Below, in pieces: positions 49,598 through 58,944 of a stretch of 64,000 bases of DNA. The stretch comes from an uncultured Halocynthiibacter sp. (GTDB lineage: Bacteria; Pseudomonadota; Alphaproteobacteria; Rhodobacterales; Rhodobacteraceae), in assembly GCA_947503035.1 (NCBI GenBank), contig CANNCD010000001.1, positions 248,001 to 312,000 on the forward strand. The letters run 5' to 3'. Position numbers and translations under genes: made by a program. How positions within the stretch are numbered: position 1 is the first letter of the stretch; every line of letters begins with the position of its first letter. A model generated the notes under the pieces. The model ran no database searches. It was given only the letters and a program-made list of their open reading frames with translations, and had not been told where the DNA came from.

Positions 49598-51061
49598 TTA
49601 GCTTGCGGCTTTGAGCTTAAAGCCTTCTTCGACTTTGTCAGACGGGATAACAGGGTATTCGCCCGAGAAACATGCGTCACAATAGGCAGGTTTCGCGTTA
49701 TCGCGGCCCTCGGCCTTGCCTGCTGCGCGGTACAGACCATCAAGCGAGATGAACTGGATCGAGTCGACGTCAAGGTGGTCGCGCATCTCTTCGACGGACA
49801 TTTTCGCCGCCAACAATTTGTCGCGCTCTGGCGTATCCACACCATAGAAACATGGCCACTGTGTGGGCGGGGACGCGATGCGGAAGTGCACCTCTTTGGC
49901 GCCTGCATCCAACAACATGTCTTTGATTTTCATGGTCGTGGTGCCGCGCACAACAGAGTCATCAACAAGGATGATCCGTTTGTCTTTGATCAAAGCGCGG
50001 TTCACGTTCAATTTCAAACGCACACCCATGTTACGGATCTGTTCGCTTGGTTCAATGAAGGTACGGCCCATGTATTGGTTGCGAATGATGCCCATCGCAT
50101 AGGGGATGCCGGATTCTTGGGAATAGCCAATCGCCGCTGGTGTGCCAGAGTCAGGCACAGGGCAAACAAGATCGGCCTCAACGGGCGTTTCTTTGGCCAA
50201 TTCCACACCGATCTGACGGCGGGTTTCGTACACGGACTGACCCCCAAGGATCGAGTCAGGACGCGAGAAGTAGACCTTTTCGAAGATACAGAAACGGCTC
50301 TCTTCGCGGTTAAACGGGAAGTAGCTCTCGACGCCGTCACCGGTGATGACAACCATTTCACCCGGTTCGATTTCGCGAACGAAATCGGCACCGATGATAT
50401 CAAGCGCACAGGTCTCAGAGGACAACACCCAGCCATCGCCAAGTTGACCAAGAACCAGCGGGCGTACACCACGTGGATCGCGGACACCCATCAATTTGGT
50501 GCGGGTCATGGCAACCACAGAGAACGCACCTTCGACACGGCGAAGCGCGTCTTTCATGCGTTCAGGGATGTTCTTTTGCAGGGAGCGCGCCATCAGGTGG
50601 ATGATGCACTCACTGTCGGATGAGGATTGGAAGATCGAGCCGTGCTGGATCAATTCTTTGCGCAGGGCAGCGGCGTTGGTGATGTTACCATTGTGGGCAA
50701 TCGCAGCACCGCCCATGGCGAATTCGCCAAAGAACGGCTGCACGTCGCGGATCGCGGTCGCGCCTTTGGACCCAGCGGTGGAATACCGCACGTGGCCGAT
50801 ACCAATGGGACCGGGCAGGGTTTCCATCACTTTGTGGGATGTAAAGTTGTCGCGCACATAACCGAAACGACGGGCCGAGTTAAAACCAGCCTCAGGGTCA
50901 TGTGTCACGATACCACCGGCCTCTTGGCCACGGTGTTGGAGGGCATGAAGCCCAAGAGCAACAAAGTTCGCTGCGTCGGCAACGCCGACAACGCCGAAAA
51001 CGCCGCACTCCTCTTTCAATTTATCATCATCGAACGGGTTTGTGGTTGGCATGTTGGTCAT
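49598..51061 (-). CDS. purF: Amidophosphoribosyltransferase
   Basis: PurF makes phosphoribosylamine, the first committed step of purine synthesis. A short N-terminal stretch precedes CGVFGVVG (Cys19 from the chosen start), so it is the type made with a propeptide that is removed to expose the catalytic cysteine. The PRPP loop IILVDDSVVRGTTTMK is near 360. The C-terminal YCDACFSGEYP supplies the cysteines of the structural 4Fe-4S cluster of Bacillus-type PurF. The start is uncertain: ATG at 51061 or 51052 is preferred over 51115. Product about 487 aa. Confidence 0.95.
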   Translation of the reverse strand: MTNMPTTNPFDDDKLKEECGVFGVVGVADAANFVALGLHALQHRGQEAGGIVTHDPEAGFNSARRFGYVRDNFTSHKVMETLPGPIGIGHVRYSTAGSKGATAIRDVQPFFGEFAMGGAAIAHNGNITNAAALRKELIQHGSIFQSSSDSECIIHLMARSLQKNIPERMKDALRRVEGAFSVVAMTRTKLMGVRDPRGVRPLVLGQLGDGWVLSSETCALDIIGADFVREIEPGEMVVITGDGVESYFPFNREESRFCIFEKVYFSRPDSILGGQSVYETRRQIGVELAKETPVEADLVCPVPDSGTPAAIGYSQESGIPYAMGIIRNQYMGRTFIEPSEQIRNMGVRLKLNVNRALIKDKRIILVDDSVVRGTTTMKIKDMLLDAGAKEVHFRIASPPTQWPCFYGVDTPERDKLLAAKMSVEEMRDHLDVDSIQFISLDGLYRAAGKAEGRDNAKPAYCDACFSGEYPVIPSDKVEEGFKLKAAS

Positions 51062-51161
51062 GGTGGCGGCTGGCTCCGAATCCCATTGAAGTTTGCGCTC
51101 CTTCCATACTTGCATTGATCCGCAGTGTCACGAAAGGATCACAATTCAGGGGCCGAAAAAC

Positions 51162-51199
51162 AAAAACGCCGCGTCTCCATGGGGGAGCGCGGCGTTTTT
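51162..51199 (-). terminator. Strong terminator after cvpA
   Basis: AAAAACGCCGCG (51162-51173) and CGCGGCGTTTTT (51188-51199) form a perfect 12-base stem, and inner CTCC/GGAG bases can extend it. Five T residues close it on either strand. It separates cvpA from purF, so purF needs its own promoter. Confidence 0.85.
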
Positions 51200-51216
51200 A
51201 CATCATGTTATTTGGC

Positions 51217-51762
51217 TTATTCGGCGCAACCGGCTACCAATGTGCCATAGTTGGTTTCGAACCATGTCACGACCTGATCTGGGCTTTGCTCTTTCATTTT
51301 GTCTTTGATAGAGGCGAAAACCTCGGCGCTGCGGCTGTCATCGACAACGGGTTCTTGGATGTTGATGTTCTCGTACACAAGGAACAAGACGCCAACCAAA
51401 AGAATGCCGCGCACCGCGCCAAAGAAGAAGCCAAGACCCTGATCGATACCGCCAAGCGCGGAACGCTGGATCACCGAGCTCAGCAAGGGGGTGAAGAGGG
51501 AGACGACGATCAACACAACCGCGAACACCGCCGCAAAGGCCAAGACCATGCCGATTTCGCAGTTGCCGTTCACCACATCACCCACAAACGGGATCTGCGC
51601 TACCAGTGGATAGGCCCGTGGCGCAAACATAAGCGCCAAGATACCCGCCGCGATCCAGCCCACAATGGCCATGACTTCGCGGATGAAACCACGCGAATAG
51701 GCCAGAATTGCCGAAATCACGATAACGACTGCTACGCCGCCGTCCAAAATCGTAAAGTCCAT
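51217..51762 (-). CDS. cvpA: CvpA family membrane protein
   Basis: A 181-residue inner-membrane protein of the CvpA family (required for colicin V production in E. coli; general role unclear). It has four hydrophobic segments and the N-terminal DFTILDGGVAVVIVISAILAYSRGF (residues 2-26). The ATG at 51762 has GAGGG five bases upstream and lies one base after the radA stop. Confidence 0.92.
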   Translation of the reverse strand: MDFTILDGGVAVVIVISAILAYSRGFIREVMAIVGWIAAGILALMFAPRAYPLVAQIPFVGDVVNGNCEIGMVLAFAAVFAVVLIVVSLFTPLLSSVIQRSALGGIDQGLGFFFGAVRGILLVGVLFLVYENINIQEPVVDDSRSAEVFASIKDKMKEQSPDQVVTWFETNYGTLVAGCAE

Positions 51763-51763
51763 C

Positions 51764-53146
51764 TCATCCCTCTTTCTGGGGGCCATTGTCCCCAAATATT
51801 TCTGTCACAAAGCTGCGCAGGTCCGAAAACTCTTGTCGCTGCAATGTTGTCGTGCCGACGCTTTTGCCACCCTTGGGCGACAGCGCCTTTTCAAAGCCAA
51901 GTTTCTCGGCCTCTTTTATTCGATTGTCCAGTTGCCCAACGGGCCTTAGGGCACCTGATAGGCTAATTTCACCAAAAACCACAGTGTCCGCGGGCAAAGC
52001 GGCGTCTTCGCGCGCAGAAAGTAGCGCCGCTGCAACAGCTAGGTCGGCGGCGGGTTCATTTACCTTCATGCCGCCGGCGACGTTCAGGTACACATCCAGC
52101 CCCGCAAACGGAATGCCACAGCGCGATTCGAGCACCGCAAGGATCATCGCCAAACGTTGGGCATCGGCGCCAACGACGCTTCGGCGGGGTTGGGCGTTGG
52201 GGGACGGGGCCACCAGCGCCTGAAGTTCGCACAACACGGGGCGGGTGCCTTCGATGCCGGCAAAGACCACCGATCCAGGGACTGGGTTATCGCGGGTGCC
52301 CATGAACAGGGCGGATGGATTTTTAACCTCGGCCAGACCCTTGCCGGTCATTTCAAACACACCGATTTCATCGGCAGGGCCAAAACGGTTCTTGACGGCG
52401 CGCAATACGCGGAACTGGTGGCCGCGTTCGCCCTCAAAGTACATCACCGTGTCGACCATATGTTCCACAACGCGCGGACCGGCGATTTGGCCGTCCTTGG
52501 TCACGTGGCCCACAAGGATCACGGCCATGTTGTTTTTCTTGGCAAATGTCGTCAATTCATGGGCGGCGGCGCGGACCTGTGACACGGAGCCGGGGGCGGA
52601 TGACACGTTGTCGGCCCACATGGTTTGGATTGAATCGATGATCGCAAGGGCGGGTTTCTCTGCCTCAAGCGTGGTGAGGATATCGCGCAGGTTGGTTTCC
52701 GCGGCCAATTGCACGGGCGCCTCGGCCAAGCCCAAACGTTGGGCGCGCATGCGGACCTGTGCGCTGGCTTCTTCGCCCGAGATATAGACGGTTTTCAGAC
52801 CCGCGCGGGAAAACGATGCGGCGGCCTGAAGCAATAGGGTAGATTTACCGATTCCAGGATCACCGCAGACCAAGATCGCGGACGCCGGCACAAGGCCCCC
52901 GCCCAAAACGCGGTTCAATTCACCGGACCCAGATCGCGTGCGTTCCGGCGGCGTTTCGGTGGTCGACAGATCGGTCAGCGGAATGCGCGTACCGCGGATC
53001 GCGCCCAATGATTTGGTCGCAGGCCCCGACGACAGGGGCACCTCTTCGGAGATGGTGTTCCATTCACCGCAGCCTTCGCAGCGGCCAGACCATTTATTGT
53101 GGGACGCCCCGCAGGCGGAACAGACGTATGTTTTTGATTTTGCCAT
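51764..53146 (-). CDS. radA: DNA repair protein RadA
   Basis: RadA is a RecA-related ATPase/helicase that helps branch migration in recombination. It has the N-terminal zinc motif CSACGASHNKWSGRCEGC (residues 7-24), Walker A GDPGIGKST, the RadA-specific KNRFGPADE and a Lon-like C-terminal domain. From the ATG at 53146 it is 460 aa, the family norm. It is in tandem with cvpA. Confidence 0.96.
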   Translation of the reverse strand: MAKSKTYVCSACGASHNKWSGRCEGCGEWNTISEEVPLSSGPATKSLGAIRGTRIPLTDLSTTETPPERTRSGSGELNRVLGGGLVPASAILVCGDPGIGKSTLLLQAAASFSRAGLKTVYISGEEASAQVRMRAQRLGLAEAPVQLAAETNLRDILTTLEAEKPALAIIDSIQTMWADNVSSAPGSVSQVRAAAHELTTFAKKNNMAVILVGHVTKDGQIAGPRVVEHMVDTVMYFEGERGHQFRVLRAVKNRFGPADEIGVFEMTGKGLAEVKNPSALFMGTRDNPVPGSVVFAGIEGTRPVLCELQALVAPSPNAQPRRSVVGADAQRLAMILAVLESRCGIPFAGLDVYLNVAGGMKVNEPAADLAVAAALLSAREDAALPADTVVFGEISLSGALRPVGQLDNRIKEAEKLGFEKALSPKGGKSVGTTTLQRQEFSDLRSFVTEIFGDNGPQKEG

Positions 53147-53160
53147 AACGGGTTTGTGCC

Positions 53161-53604
53161 CTATTTTGCGCGATAATCCAAGCGCTTGGTGATGATAGAA
53201 ATCCCAAGCGACAAAAGGATGCAAAACGTGAACAGATAAAGCCCCCAAGCGACCTCAACATGGCCGACGCCGGCGCCTTTGATCACGACAATATAAAGGG
53301 CGATCAGAAAAATATCGGCCATGGCCAGTTTCCCAAGAAAGGTCAAAACGGGCAGAGCGGTGCGATCAATGATGTTGAACTGGATCAATGCGATGCCGAC
53401 GGTTTTGACCATAGGCGCGATGACCGCGAACAGGGTGACCAGCAGGCCAAGAAAGATGTCGGTTTCCCATAGGGACAAAAGGCCCGACATCACGCTGATT
53501 TCCGACAGGCCAAACAATGGCAAAAGCCCCGCACGTAAGAGCGGGGCGAACCATGCGATGGGAAACAAAACGATAAGCGCAAGGTTAAGGTATCGCAGGG
53601 TCAT
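53161..53604 (-). CDS. Paraquat-inducible protein A (PqiA) family membrane protein
   Basis: A 147-residue protein with four hydrophobic helices, matching a single PqiA module. PqiA proteins accompany MCE-type lipid transport systems such as PqiB. The ATG at 53604 has AAAGG nine bases upstream; six further codons up to 53622 are possible. It ends 14 bases before radA. No MCE-domain gene is adjacent, although an MlaEF-type pair lies 1 kb upstream. Confidence 0.82.
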   Translation of the reverse strand: MTLRYLNLALIVLFPIAWFAPLLRAGLLPLFGLSEISVMSGLLSLWETDIFLGLLVTLFAVIAPMVKTVGIALIQFNIIDRTALPVLTFLGKLAMADIFLIALYIVVIKGAGVGHVEVAWGLYLFTFCILLSLGISIITKRLDYRAK

Positions 53605-53625
53605 GGGCGCGGCCTTTGGCAAGGA

Positions 53626-54405
53626 TTACATGCGTGTCGGCACAGAATCCGTATTCGCACGTTTGTTTGCCATCCGAATAACACGGTCGTCGTCGGATTT
53701 CGTCACAAGATTTGGCATGACCTTGGCCAGCTTCTTCTCAAGACGTGCGGCGTGTGCGGCAACTTCGGCCTCATCCTTTTCGATGTCGGCTTCCCACTGC
53801 TCAAGCTCGTCCATGATGTCCTCGGCGTGTTTGATGTTTTCCAACATCTCGGCCGATTCCTGTTGGCGTTGCTCAAGGAAAGTACGGGCGCGCTCGACCT
53901 TATCGTCGGAATAAGTCGCAGCAAGCTCGCGGCTCTCGTGGCTCATCTGGGCTGCGGCTTCAAGAACGCCAGCCTCAAGCGAACCGAGGCTTGGGTGTTC
54001 ACGAAGGTGTTTGATGCGCGCACGCACCGAGTCAAATTCGCGGGACATGTTGAACACACCGGCGCGGTCTGCCGCGTGGCTGGCGCGATATGCGGTGCCG
54101 ATATCCTCGATGGAAATGCGGAAATCGCGGTGCGAGGTTTCCAGACGCATGATGCGAATGGTGCTTGGGATGGTCGTGGCAAGACCGATCAAAAATACGC
54201 TCAGGCCGATTTGAATATACATGCCCGCGTTCACAAGAATCACGTCACCGAATGACATGGGAACGGTCAGCCATGGCAGGACGCCAACGGCGCTTGCAAG
54301 CGTAAAGCAGGTCATCGCGATGGCGAGCCCCGCGATCAATGCGATCGTAGTCGTTTGGAAAAAATGTTGTATGCCGCTGAACCGCGGTGTGGCGCGTTGT
54401 TGCAT
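53626..54405 (-). CDS. Membrane protein with long coiled coil
   Basis: A 259-residue protein. Two hydrophobic helices (about 17-42 and 55-80) anchor it. The remaining 170 residues are charged and mostly helical, with a heptad-like Glu/Ala/Leu pattern from about 125 to 230, so a cytoplasmic coiled coil is likely. The ATG at 54405 has GGGGGA upstream; the longer in-frame start at 54459 is rejected. I recognise no catalytic motif. It is 21 bases before pqiA and probably co-transcribed with pqiA-radA-cvpA. Confidence 0.75.
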   Translation of the reverse strand: MQQRATPRFSGIQHFFQTTTIALIAGLAIAMTCFTLASAVGVLPWLTVPMSFGDVILVNAGMYIQIGLSVFLIGLATTIPSTIRIMRLETSHRDFRISIEDIGTAYRASHAADRAGVFNMSREFDSVRARIKHLREHPSLGSLEAGVLEAAAQMSHESRELAATYSDDKVERARTFLEQRQQESAEMLENIKHAEDIMDELEQWEADIEKDEAEVAAHAARLEKKLAKVMPNLVTKSDDDRVIRMANKRANTDSVPTRM

Positions 54406-54569
54406 GGTATTCCCCCGAAAACCGATTAACTGAATTGATTTATTATCAATATTAATCATTTTCCCTAGATCAGAGTCAGAGGGAAAAATAGAGGATTCAC
54501 CGCAGTTTTGGTAAAAACAGCGTGCATTGTTGGCGGTATGAGGACAATCTTGGCGCTATGGCGGGATTG

Positions 54570-55316
54570 TTAACGAACTGCCTCGATTGGGCCTTCGGCG
54601 CGGCCATGGATGAACTGGTCGACATAGGGATCGCCACAGGTTTCCATCTCTTTTACGGGGCCGGTCCACTGAATCACCCCGTCATGAAGCATGGCCACAC
54701 GGTCGGCAATCGCGCGCACGGATGTCATATCATGGGTGATTGTCATCGCTGTCGCGCCCATTTCCACAACAATTTCACGAATCAAGTCATTGATCACGCC
54801 CGACATAATCGGATCAAGACCCGTGGTGGGTTCGTCGAAAAAGATGATTTCGGGGTCGGCCGCAATCGCACGGGCAAGGCCCACACGTTTCTGCATCCCA
54901 CCGGACAATTCCGCCGGATAAAGGTCCGCCACATGCGGTTTAAGGCCCACACGGCGCAGTTTCTCAATCGCGATTTCGCGGGCCTCATCGCGGGGCCGCT
55001 TGAGAGATCCGCGCAACAAACGAAAGGCGACGTTTTGCCAGACAGGCATGGAATCAAACAGGGCAGCCCCCTGAAACAACATGCCGAAACGGGCCAAAAA
55101 CGCATCGCGGTCGGCGTCCAAAACGTTAATGCCATCCACCGAAATCGTCCCAGAATCAGGTGTGACCAGACCCAGAACCGATTTCAACGTCACCGATTTA
55201 CCGGTGCCAGAGCCGCCGATGATGACCATGCTTTCGCCCTTGGGGATGGTCAGGTTGACCCCCTGAAGGATCTTGTTCGGGCCAAAGGCCTTGTGGACGT
55301 TATCTAGGATAATCAT
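54570..55316 (-). CDS. mlaF: MlaF-like ABC transporter ATP-binding protein
   Basis: A 248-residue ATPase of the Mla/Ttg2A type, which powers phospholipid movement between membranes. Walker A is GGSGTGKS, the signature is LSGGMQKRVGLARAI (GGMxKR is typical of Mla ATPases), and Walker B is IIFFDEPTTGLDP. Its start overlaps the end of the permease gene by four bases. Confidence 0.92.
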   Translation of the reverse strand: MIILDNVHKAFGPNKILQGVNLTIPKGESMVIIGGSGTGKSVTLKSVLGLVTPDSGTISVDGINVLDADRDAFLARFGMLFQGAALFDSMPVWQNVAFRLLRGSLKRPRDEAREIAIEKLRRVGLKPHVADLYPAELSGGMQKRVGLARAIAADPEIIFFDEPTTGLDPIMSGVINDLIREIVVEMGATAMTITHDMTSVRAIADRVAMLHDGVIQWTGPVKEMETCGDPYVDQFIHGRAEGPIEAVR

Positions 55317-56089
55317 GCTGAGAAAAACGCCTCTGTCAGAAGATAGTTCGCCGCCAAGATCATCACCGATGACGCAACCACGGCGGATTTGGTGGCTTGG
55401 CCCACGCCCTGTGCGCCGCGGCCAGAATTCATGCCATAGTAACAGCCCATGACCGCCACGATGAAGCCAAACGCCGCGCCTTTGACAAGGCCAGACGCCA
55501 CGTCCCAGAATTCGAGGAATTCGACGGTGTTGTGCAGATATGTGGCAGGGTTAAAGCCAAGCCGCGTGGTGCCCACAACGTAACCGCCCATGATGCCGAT
55601 CACATCGCCCACACCGACCAAAATCGGCACGGACAGGGTCGCGGCCAGAACGCGCGGCACGGTCAGGTATTTCATCGGATGCGTCGAAAGCGTCACAAGC
55701 GCGTCGATCTGTTCGGTCACCTTCATCGTGCCGATCTCGGCGGCGACGGATGATGCCACACGTGCGGCAACCATAAGGCCACCCAAAACGGGGCCAAGTT
55801 CGCGCAGCATCCCGATGGCCACGATGGACGGAACCACCGTTTCCGCACTGAACCGTGCACCGCCGGAATAGATTTGCAACGCAAGCGCGCCACCGGTGAA
55901 AAACGCCGTCAGACCAACAACCGGAAGGCTATAGTATCCAATGGAAAGAAGAGCTTGGAGGAATTCTTTGACGTAAAACGGGCCGCGCACCATATGCATA
56001 AGCGTCTGCCCGACATAGGTGGAGATACGGCCGACGCTGGCCAAAATGGCCAGAACGGTGCGCCCGATGGATGCTACGAATTTGATCAC
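55313..56089 (-). CDS. mlaE: MlaE-like ABC transporter permease
   Basis: A 258-residue permease of the MlaE family with five to six hydrophobic helices. The family signature [25 protein letters not shown] (within 108-134) and the terminal helix region are present. It overlaps both the alanine racemase gene upstream and mlaF downstream by four bases each. No mlaD (MCE) gene follows, so the substrate-binding partner must be elsewhere. Confidence 0.92.
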   Translation of the reverse strand: MIKFVASIGRTVLAILASVGRISTYVGQTLMHMVRGPFYVKEFLQALLSIGYYSLPVVGLTAFFTGGALALQIYSGGARFSAETVVPSIVAIGMLRELGPVLGGLMVAARVASSVAAEIGTMKVTEQIDALVTLSTHPMKYLTVPRVLAATLSVPILVGVGDVIGIMGGYVVGTTRLGFNPATYLHNTVEFLEFWDVASGLVKGAAFGFIVAVMGCYYGMNSGRGAQGVGQATKSAVVASSVMILAANYLLTEAFFSA

Positions 56090-57135
56090 AAATGGCCCTC
56101 TTTGGTGCGACGGGAATACCGTGGCCCAAGCGATGTCAGAATTTCATAGCCAATGGTGCCCGCCGCATCGGCAAGGTCATCGACGGTTTGGTGCGGCCCA
56201 AGGATATCAAGCGTCTTGGGTATTTCGTCCAGATGGGTGATGTCCACGGTCAACAGGTCCATCGACACACGACCCGCAATCGGACAGGGCGTGTCCCCAT
56301 GCCAAAACGTCGCGCGGCCAGACATGGCGCGGATCAACCCATCGGCATAGCCCGCCGACAGGGTCGCGATGCGTGACGGTTTTTCCGCCACCCAGGTACA
56401 GCCATAACCAACGGTTTCGCCTGCGGCCAAGTTGCGGACCTGAACGACGGGAATGGAAATTTGCGCCACGGGGGCGGCGTCGTCAAACGGGGCCCCGCCA
56501 TAGAGACCAATCCCCGGACGGGTCACGTCAAAATGATAGTCAGGGCCAAGCAAAATCCCACCGGTTGCCGAAAGGGAACGGGGGGCCTCAATGCCATCTG
56601 TCATCTCGCGGAACGCGGCCAGTTGCGCGGCGTTTGCGGCGTGATCGGGTTCGTCCGCGCAGGCGAGGTGGCTCATGACCAAGGTCGGGTTTTGCGCCAA
56701 GGCGATATCACGCACAGCGGCCCATTCGGCGGGCTCCATGCCAAGACGGTTCATGCCGCTGTCGAGCTGAATACCAAAGGGCGCACCGGACAGGGCTTCC
56801 ATATGGCGGGTCAGCTGTTCCAATGAGTTCACCATCGGCGTCAGTTCAAGATCACCGATCATCTCGGTATCGCCGGCCATATGGCCCGAAAAGACGTTAA
56901 TTTCTGGCCCAGGCCCAAGGGCCTGTCGCACGGCGGCGCCTTCCTCGGCGACGGCCACAAAGAACCGGCGCGCACCGGCGGCGGCCAATTGACGGGCCAC
57001 GCGGGCCGCGCCCAGACCGTAACCGTCGGCCTTCACCACGGCGGCGGTTTCGACACCGGCGGCAGATTTTGCATCAAGCGCCCGCCAGTTCTGGCCAAGC
57101 GCATCAAGATCGATTGTAAGGGTTGCTGTGCTCAT
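56086..57135 (-). CDS. alr: Alanine racemase
   Basis: Alr makes D-alanine for peptidoglycan. The PLP lysine lies in [11 protein letters not shown] (about residue 35), and the second catalytic tyrosine region is [23 protein letters not shown]. The 349 aa are normal. It is the first gene of a translationally coupled alr-mlaE-mlaF unit. Confidence 0.95.
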   Translation of the reverse strand: MSTATLTIDLDALGQNWRALDAKSAAGVETAAVVKADGYGLGAARVARQLAAAGARRFFVAVAEEGAAVRQALGPGPEINVFSGHMAGDTEMIGDLELTPMVNSLEQLTRHMEALSGAPFGIQLDSGMNRLGMEPAEWAAVRDIALAQNPTLVMSHLACADEPDHAANAAQLAAFREMTDGIEAPRSLSATGGILLGPDYHFDVTRPGIGLYGGAPFDDAAPVAQISIPVVQVRNLAAGETVGYGCTWVAEKPSRIATLSAGYADGLIRAMSGRATFWHGDTPCPIAGRVSMDLLTVDITHLDEIPKTLDILGPHQTVDDLADAAGTIGYEILTSLGPRYSRRTKEGHL

Positions 57136-57210
57136 GTCACCGGTTTTGACAGGCGTTTCAGGGAAGGTCTAGGGAAAATCAACAGACACGGCGATCTGGC
57201 AAGAGAATAC

Positions 57211-57963
57211 CTAGTCTTCGGTCAGGGCATCGATCATTTCAGGGAAGGACACCGGCCCAAAGCCCGCGCCGAATTTGAACGTCTCAAGGTCGGCGTCATC
57301 GGCCACCAATTGATCCTGTCGCGCAAGGGTTGCGATTTTCTCGTGCAGGGCCATCAGATCCTTGCGAATTTCACTGGCCGTGTCGGGCAACATTTGCCGC
57401 GAGAGGGTGACAAAGGCCTTGGTGTTGGTGTCGGGCGTGTCGATGGTGCGCATCATAAACGTCAGGTTCAGGCGACGTACGATTTTATGCAGCGGGCCGT
57501 GGCGGCGAAACAAAAGCGTCGGGGAAAAGGTGACCTTGATCGCGCCGTTTTCCCGCATTTCCACCAGATCAAGCCGTTCAAGCCGCATGCCCATTTGGAA
57601 CAATTCGCCCTTGGCCAGATTGAACCGGCGTTCGATTTCAACGGGCGAGATGGTCTCGCGCAGGAGGATAAACATATAGAATAACAACGGATCGGCGGCC
57701 AAGGCGCGCTCGGTCTCAAGCGGAAGATAGGCGGGCGTGTCCTTGGTCCGTGCGGCGCGCGCGACGATATCGGAAAACGGCACATCAAGCACCGCGCAGA
57801 TATCAAACAGGCGGCTGATCTTGGTGTCCTTTTGCGCAAAGATGCGTTTGACGCTGGGTTCCGACAGGCCCAATTCGCGTCCCAAATCGGCATAGGTCAT
57901 CCCGCGTGCGCGCAATGTGCGTTTCAAAACGGCGAATGTATCACCGCGAATATTTCCGTCCAT
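57211..57963 (-). CDS. XRE-family transcriptional regulator
   Basis: A 250-residue regulator. The N-terminal helix-turn-helix (about 18-60: MTYADLGRELGLSEPSVKRIF) is of XRE/Cro type. The remaining 190 residues form a larger C-terminal domain that I do not recognise and that may sense a ligand. It is divergent from a gene for a secreted beta-propeller protein, and the 107-base gap between them contains an inverted repeat that could be its operator. Confidence 0.85.
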   Translation of the reverse strand: MDGNIRGDTFAVLKRTLRARGMTYADLGRELGLSEPSVKRIFAQKDTKISRLFDICAVLDVPFSDIVARAARTKDTPAYLPLETERALAADPLLFYMFILLRETISPVEIERRFNLAKGELFQMGMRLERLDLVEMRENGAIKVTFSPTLLFRRHGPLHKIVRRLNLTFMMRTIDTPDTNTKAFVTLSRQMLPDTASEIRKDLMALHEKIATLARQDQLVADDADLETFKFGAGFGPVSFPEMIDALTED

Positions 57964-57983
57964 GGGCCGATCCTTTAAGTTTA

Positions 57984-58000
57984 GTATCGAAAATTGATAC
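57984..58000. promoter_or_regulatory. Candidate operator GTATC-N7-GATAC
   Basis: GTATC (57984-57988) and GATAC (57996-58000) are perfect inverted half-sites with seven bases between. GTATCG recurs at 58013 and 58025. All lie in the intergenic region shared by the XRE regulator and the beta-propeller gene, where an autoregulated divergent operator would be expected. Confidence 0.5.
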
Positions 58001-58070
58001 CTTGCATCGAGTGTATCGTCAATCGTATCGATTTGTGTTTCCTGTGCCCATCAACCAAATGGAGAGACTT

Positions 58071-58910
58071 ATGAAACTTTATCTTCTTGCTGCTTTGCCT
58101 TTGATGGTGCCAGCCGCGGTGCAGGCGTTGGACCATACCTTTGTCACATCGGGTTTTGAAATGCCCGAATCCGTGGTCGTGGACACCGCCCGTGATCGCC
58201 TGATCATCAGCAACATCGTCGGTCACCCCGCCGAGGCCGATGGCGAAGGGTACCTGTCCTTGATGGGGCCCGACGGCACCGTGATCGACCAACATTGGGT
58301 CACCGGATTGAACGCGCCCAAGGGCATGGCGATCTTGGGCGACGAACTGATCGTGACCGATTTGACAGACATCCATGTGATCGATATCGCGACGGGCGAC
58401 CACGTTGCGCGGCTCACCGGCGAGGGCACCGTGTTCCTCAATGACGTCGCGGCGGGGGACGATGTTGCCTATATTTCCGACATGATGACCCACACGCTTT
58501 GGACCTATGCCGACGGGGCGCTGACCCAGTGGATGCAGGACGAAACGCTGGCGCATCCGAACGGCCTGTGGGTCGAGGGCGATGATCTGATCGTCGGGTC
58601 ATGGGGCGCCGGCATGAAGGCGGATTTCACCACTGAAACCCCCGGTGATCTGTTGTCTATTGACCGTGAGACCCAAGAGATTTCGGTCATCGCCGAGGCG
58701 GTCGCGAACCTTGATGGGGTCGTGCGCGTGGGTGAGGAATTCATCGTAAACGATTGGCTTACTGGGGAAATTTTTACTGTCTCCCCCGACGGTGACACCA
58801 AACGCATTTATCAAAGCGTACCAAGCCTTGCGGATATTTCCTATGGCAACGGGGTGATCTATATGCCGTTGATGTTCGACGGTCAGGTCACCGCGATCTC
58901 ATACCCATAA
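58071..58910 (+). CDS. Secreted SMP-30/gluconolactonase-like beta-propeller protein
   Basis: A 279-residue protein with a signal peptide (MKLYLLAALPLMVPAAVQA, cleavage at about residue 19). The mature part has repeated beta-strand blades with motifs such as LNAPKGMAI, LAHPNGLWV and VANLDGVVRV, as in SMP-30/strictosidine-synthase-like six-bladed propellers, which usually bind a metal and hydrolyse lactones or esters. The ATG at 58071 has GGAGAGA upstream. It is probably controlled by the divergent XRE regulator. Confidence 0.8.
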   Translation: MKLYLLAALPLMVPAAVQALDHTFVTSGFEMPESVVVDTARDRLIISNIVGHPAEADGEGYLSLMGPDGTVIDQHWVTGLNAPKGMAILGDELIVTDLTDIHVIDIATGDHVARLTGEGTVFLNDVAAGDDVAYISDMMTHTLWTYADGALTQWMQDETLAHPNGLWVEGDDLIVGSWGAGMKADFTTETPGDLLSIDRETQEISVIAEAVANLDGVVRVGEEFIVNDWLTGEIFTVSPDGDTKRIYQSVPSLADISYGNGVIYMPLMFDGQVTAISYP

Positions 58911-58917
58911 GACAACC

Positions 58918-58941
58918 GGTTGGGGCGGAGACGCCCCAGCC
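58918..58941. terminator. Hairpin between convergent propeller and dnaB genes
   Basis: GGTTGGGGCG and CGCCCCAGCC form a 10-base stem (one G-T pair) with a GAGA loop, in the 34 bases between two convergent stops. The T tracts are weak on both strands, but the position suits a shared terminator. Confidence 0.6.
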
Positions 58942-58944
58942 GTA

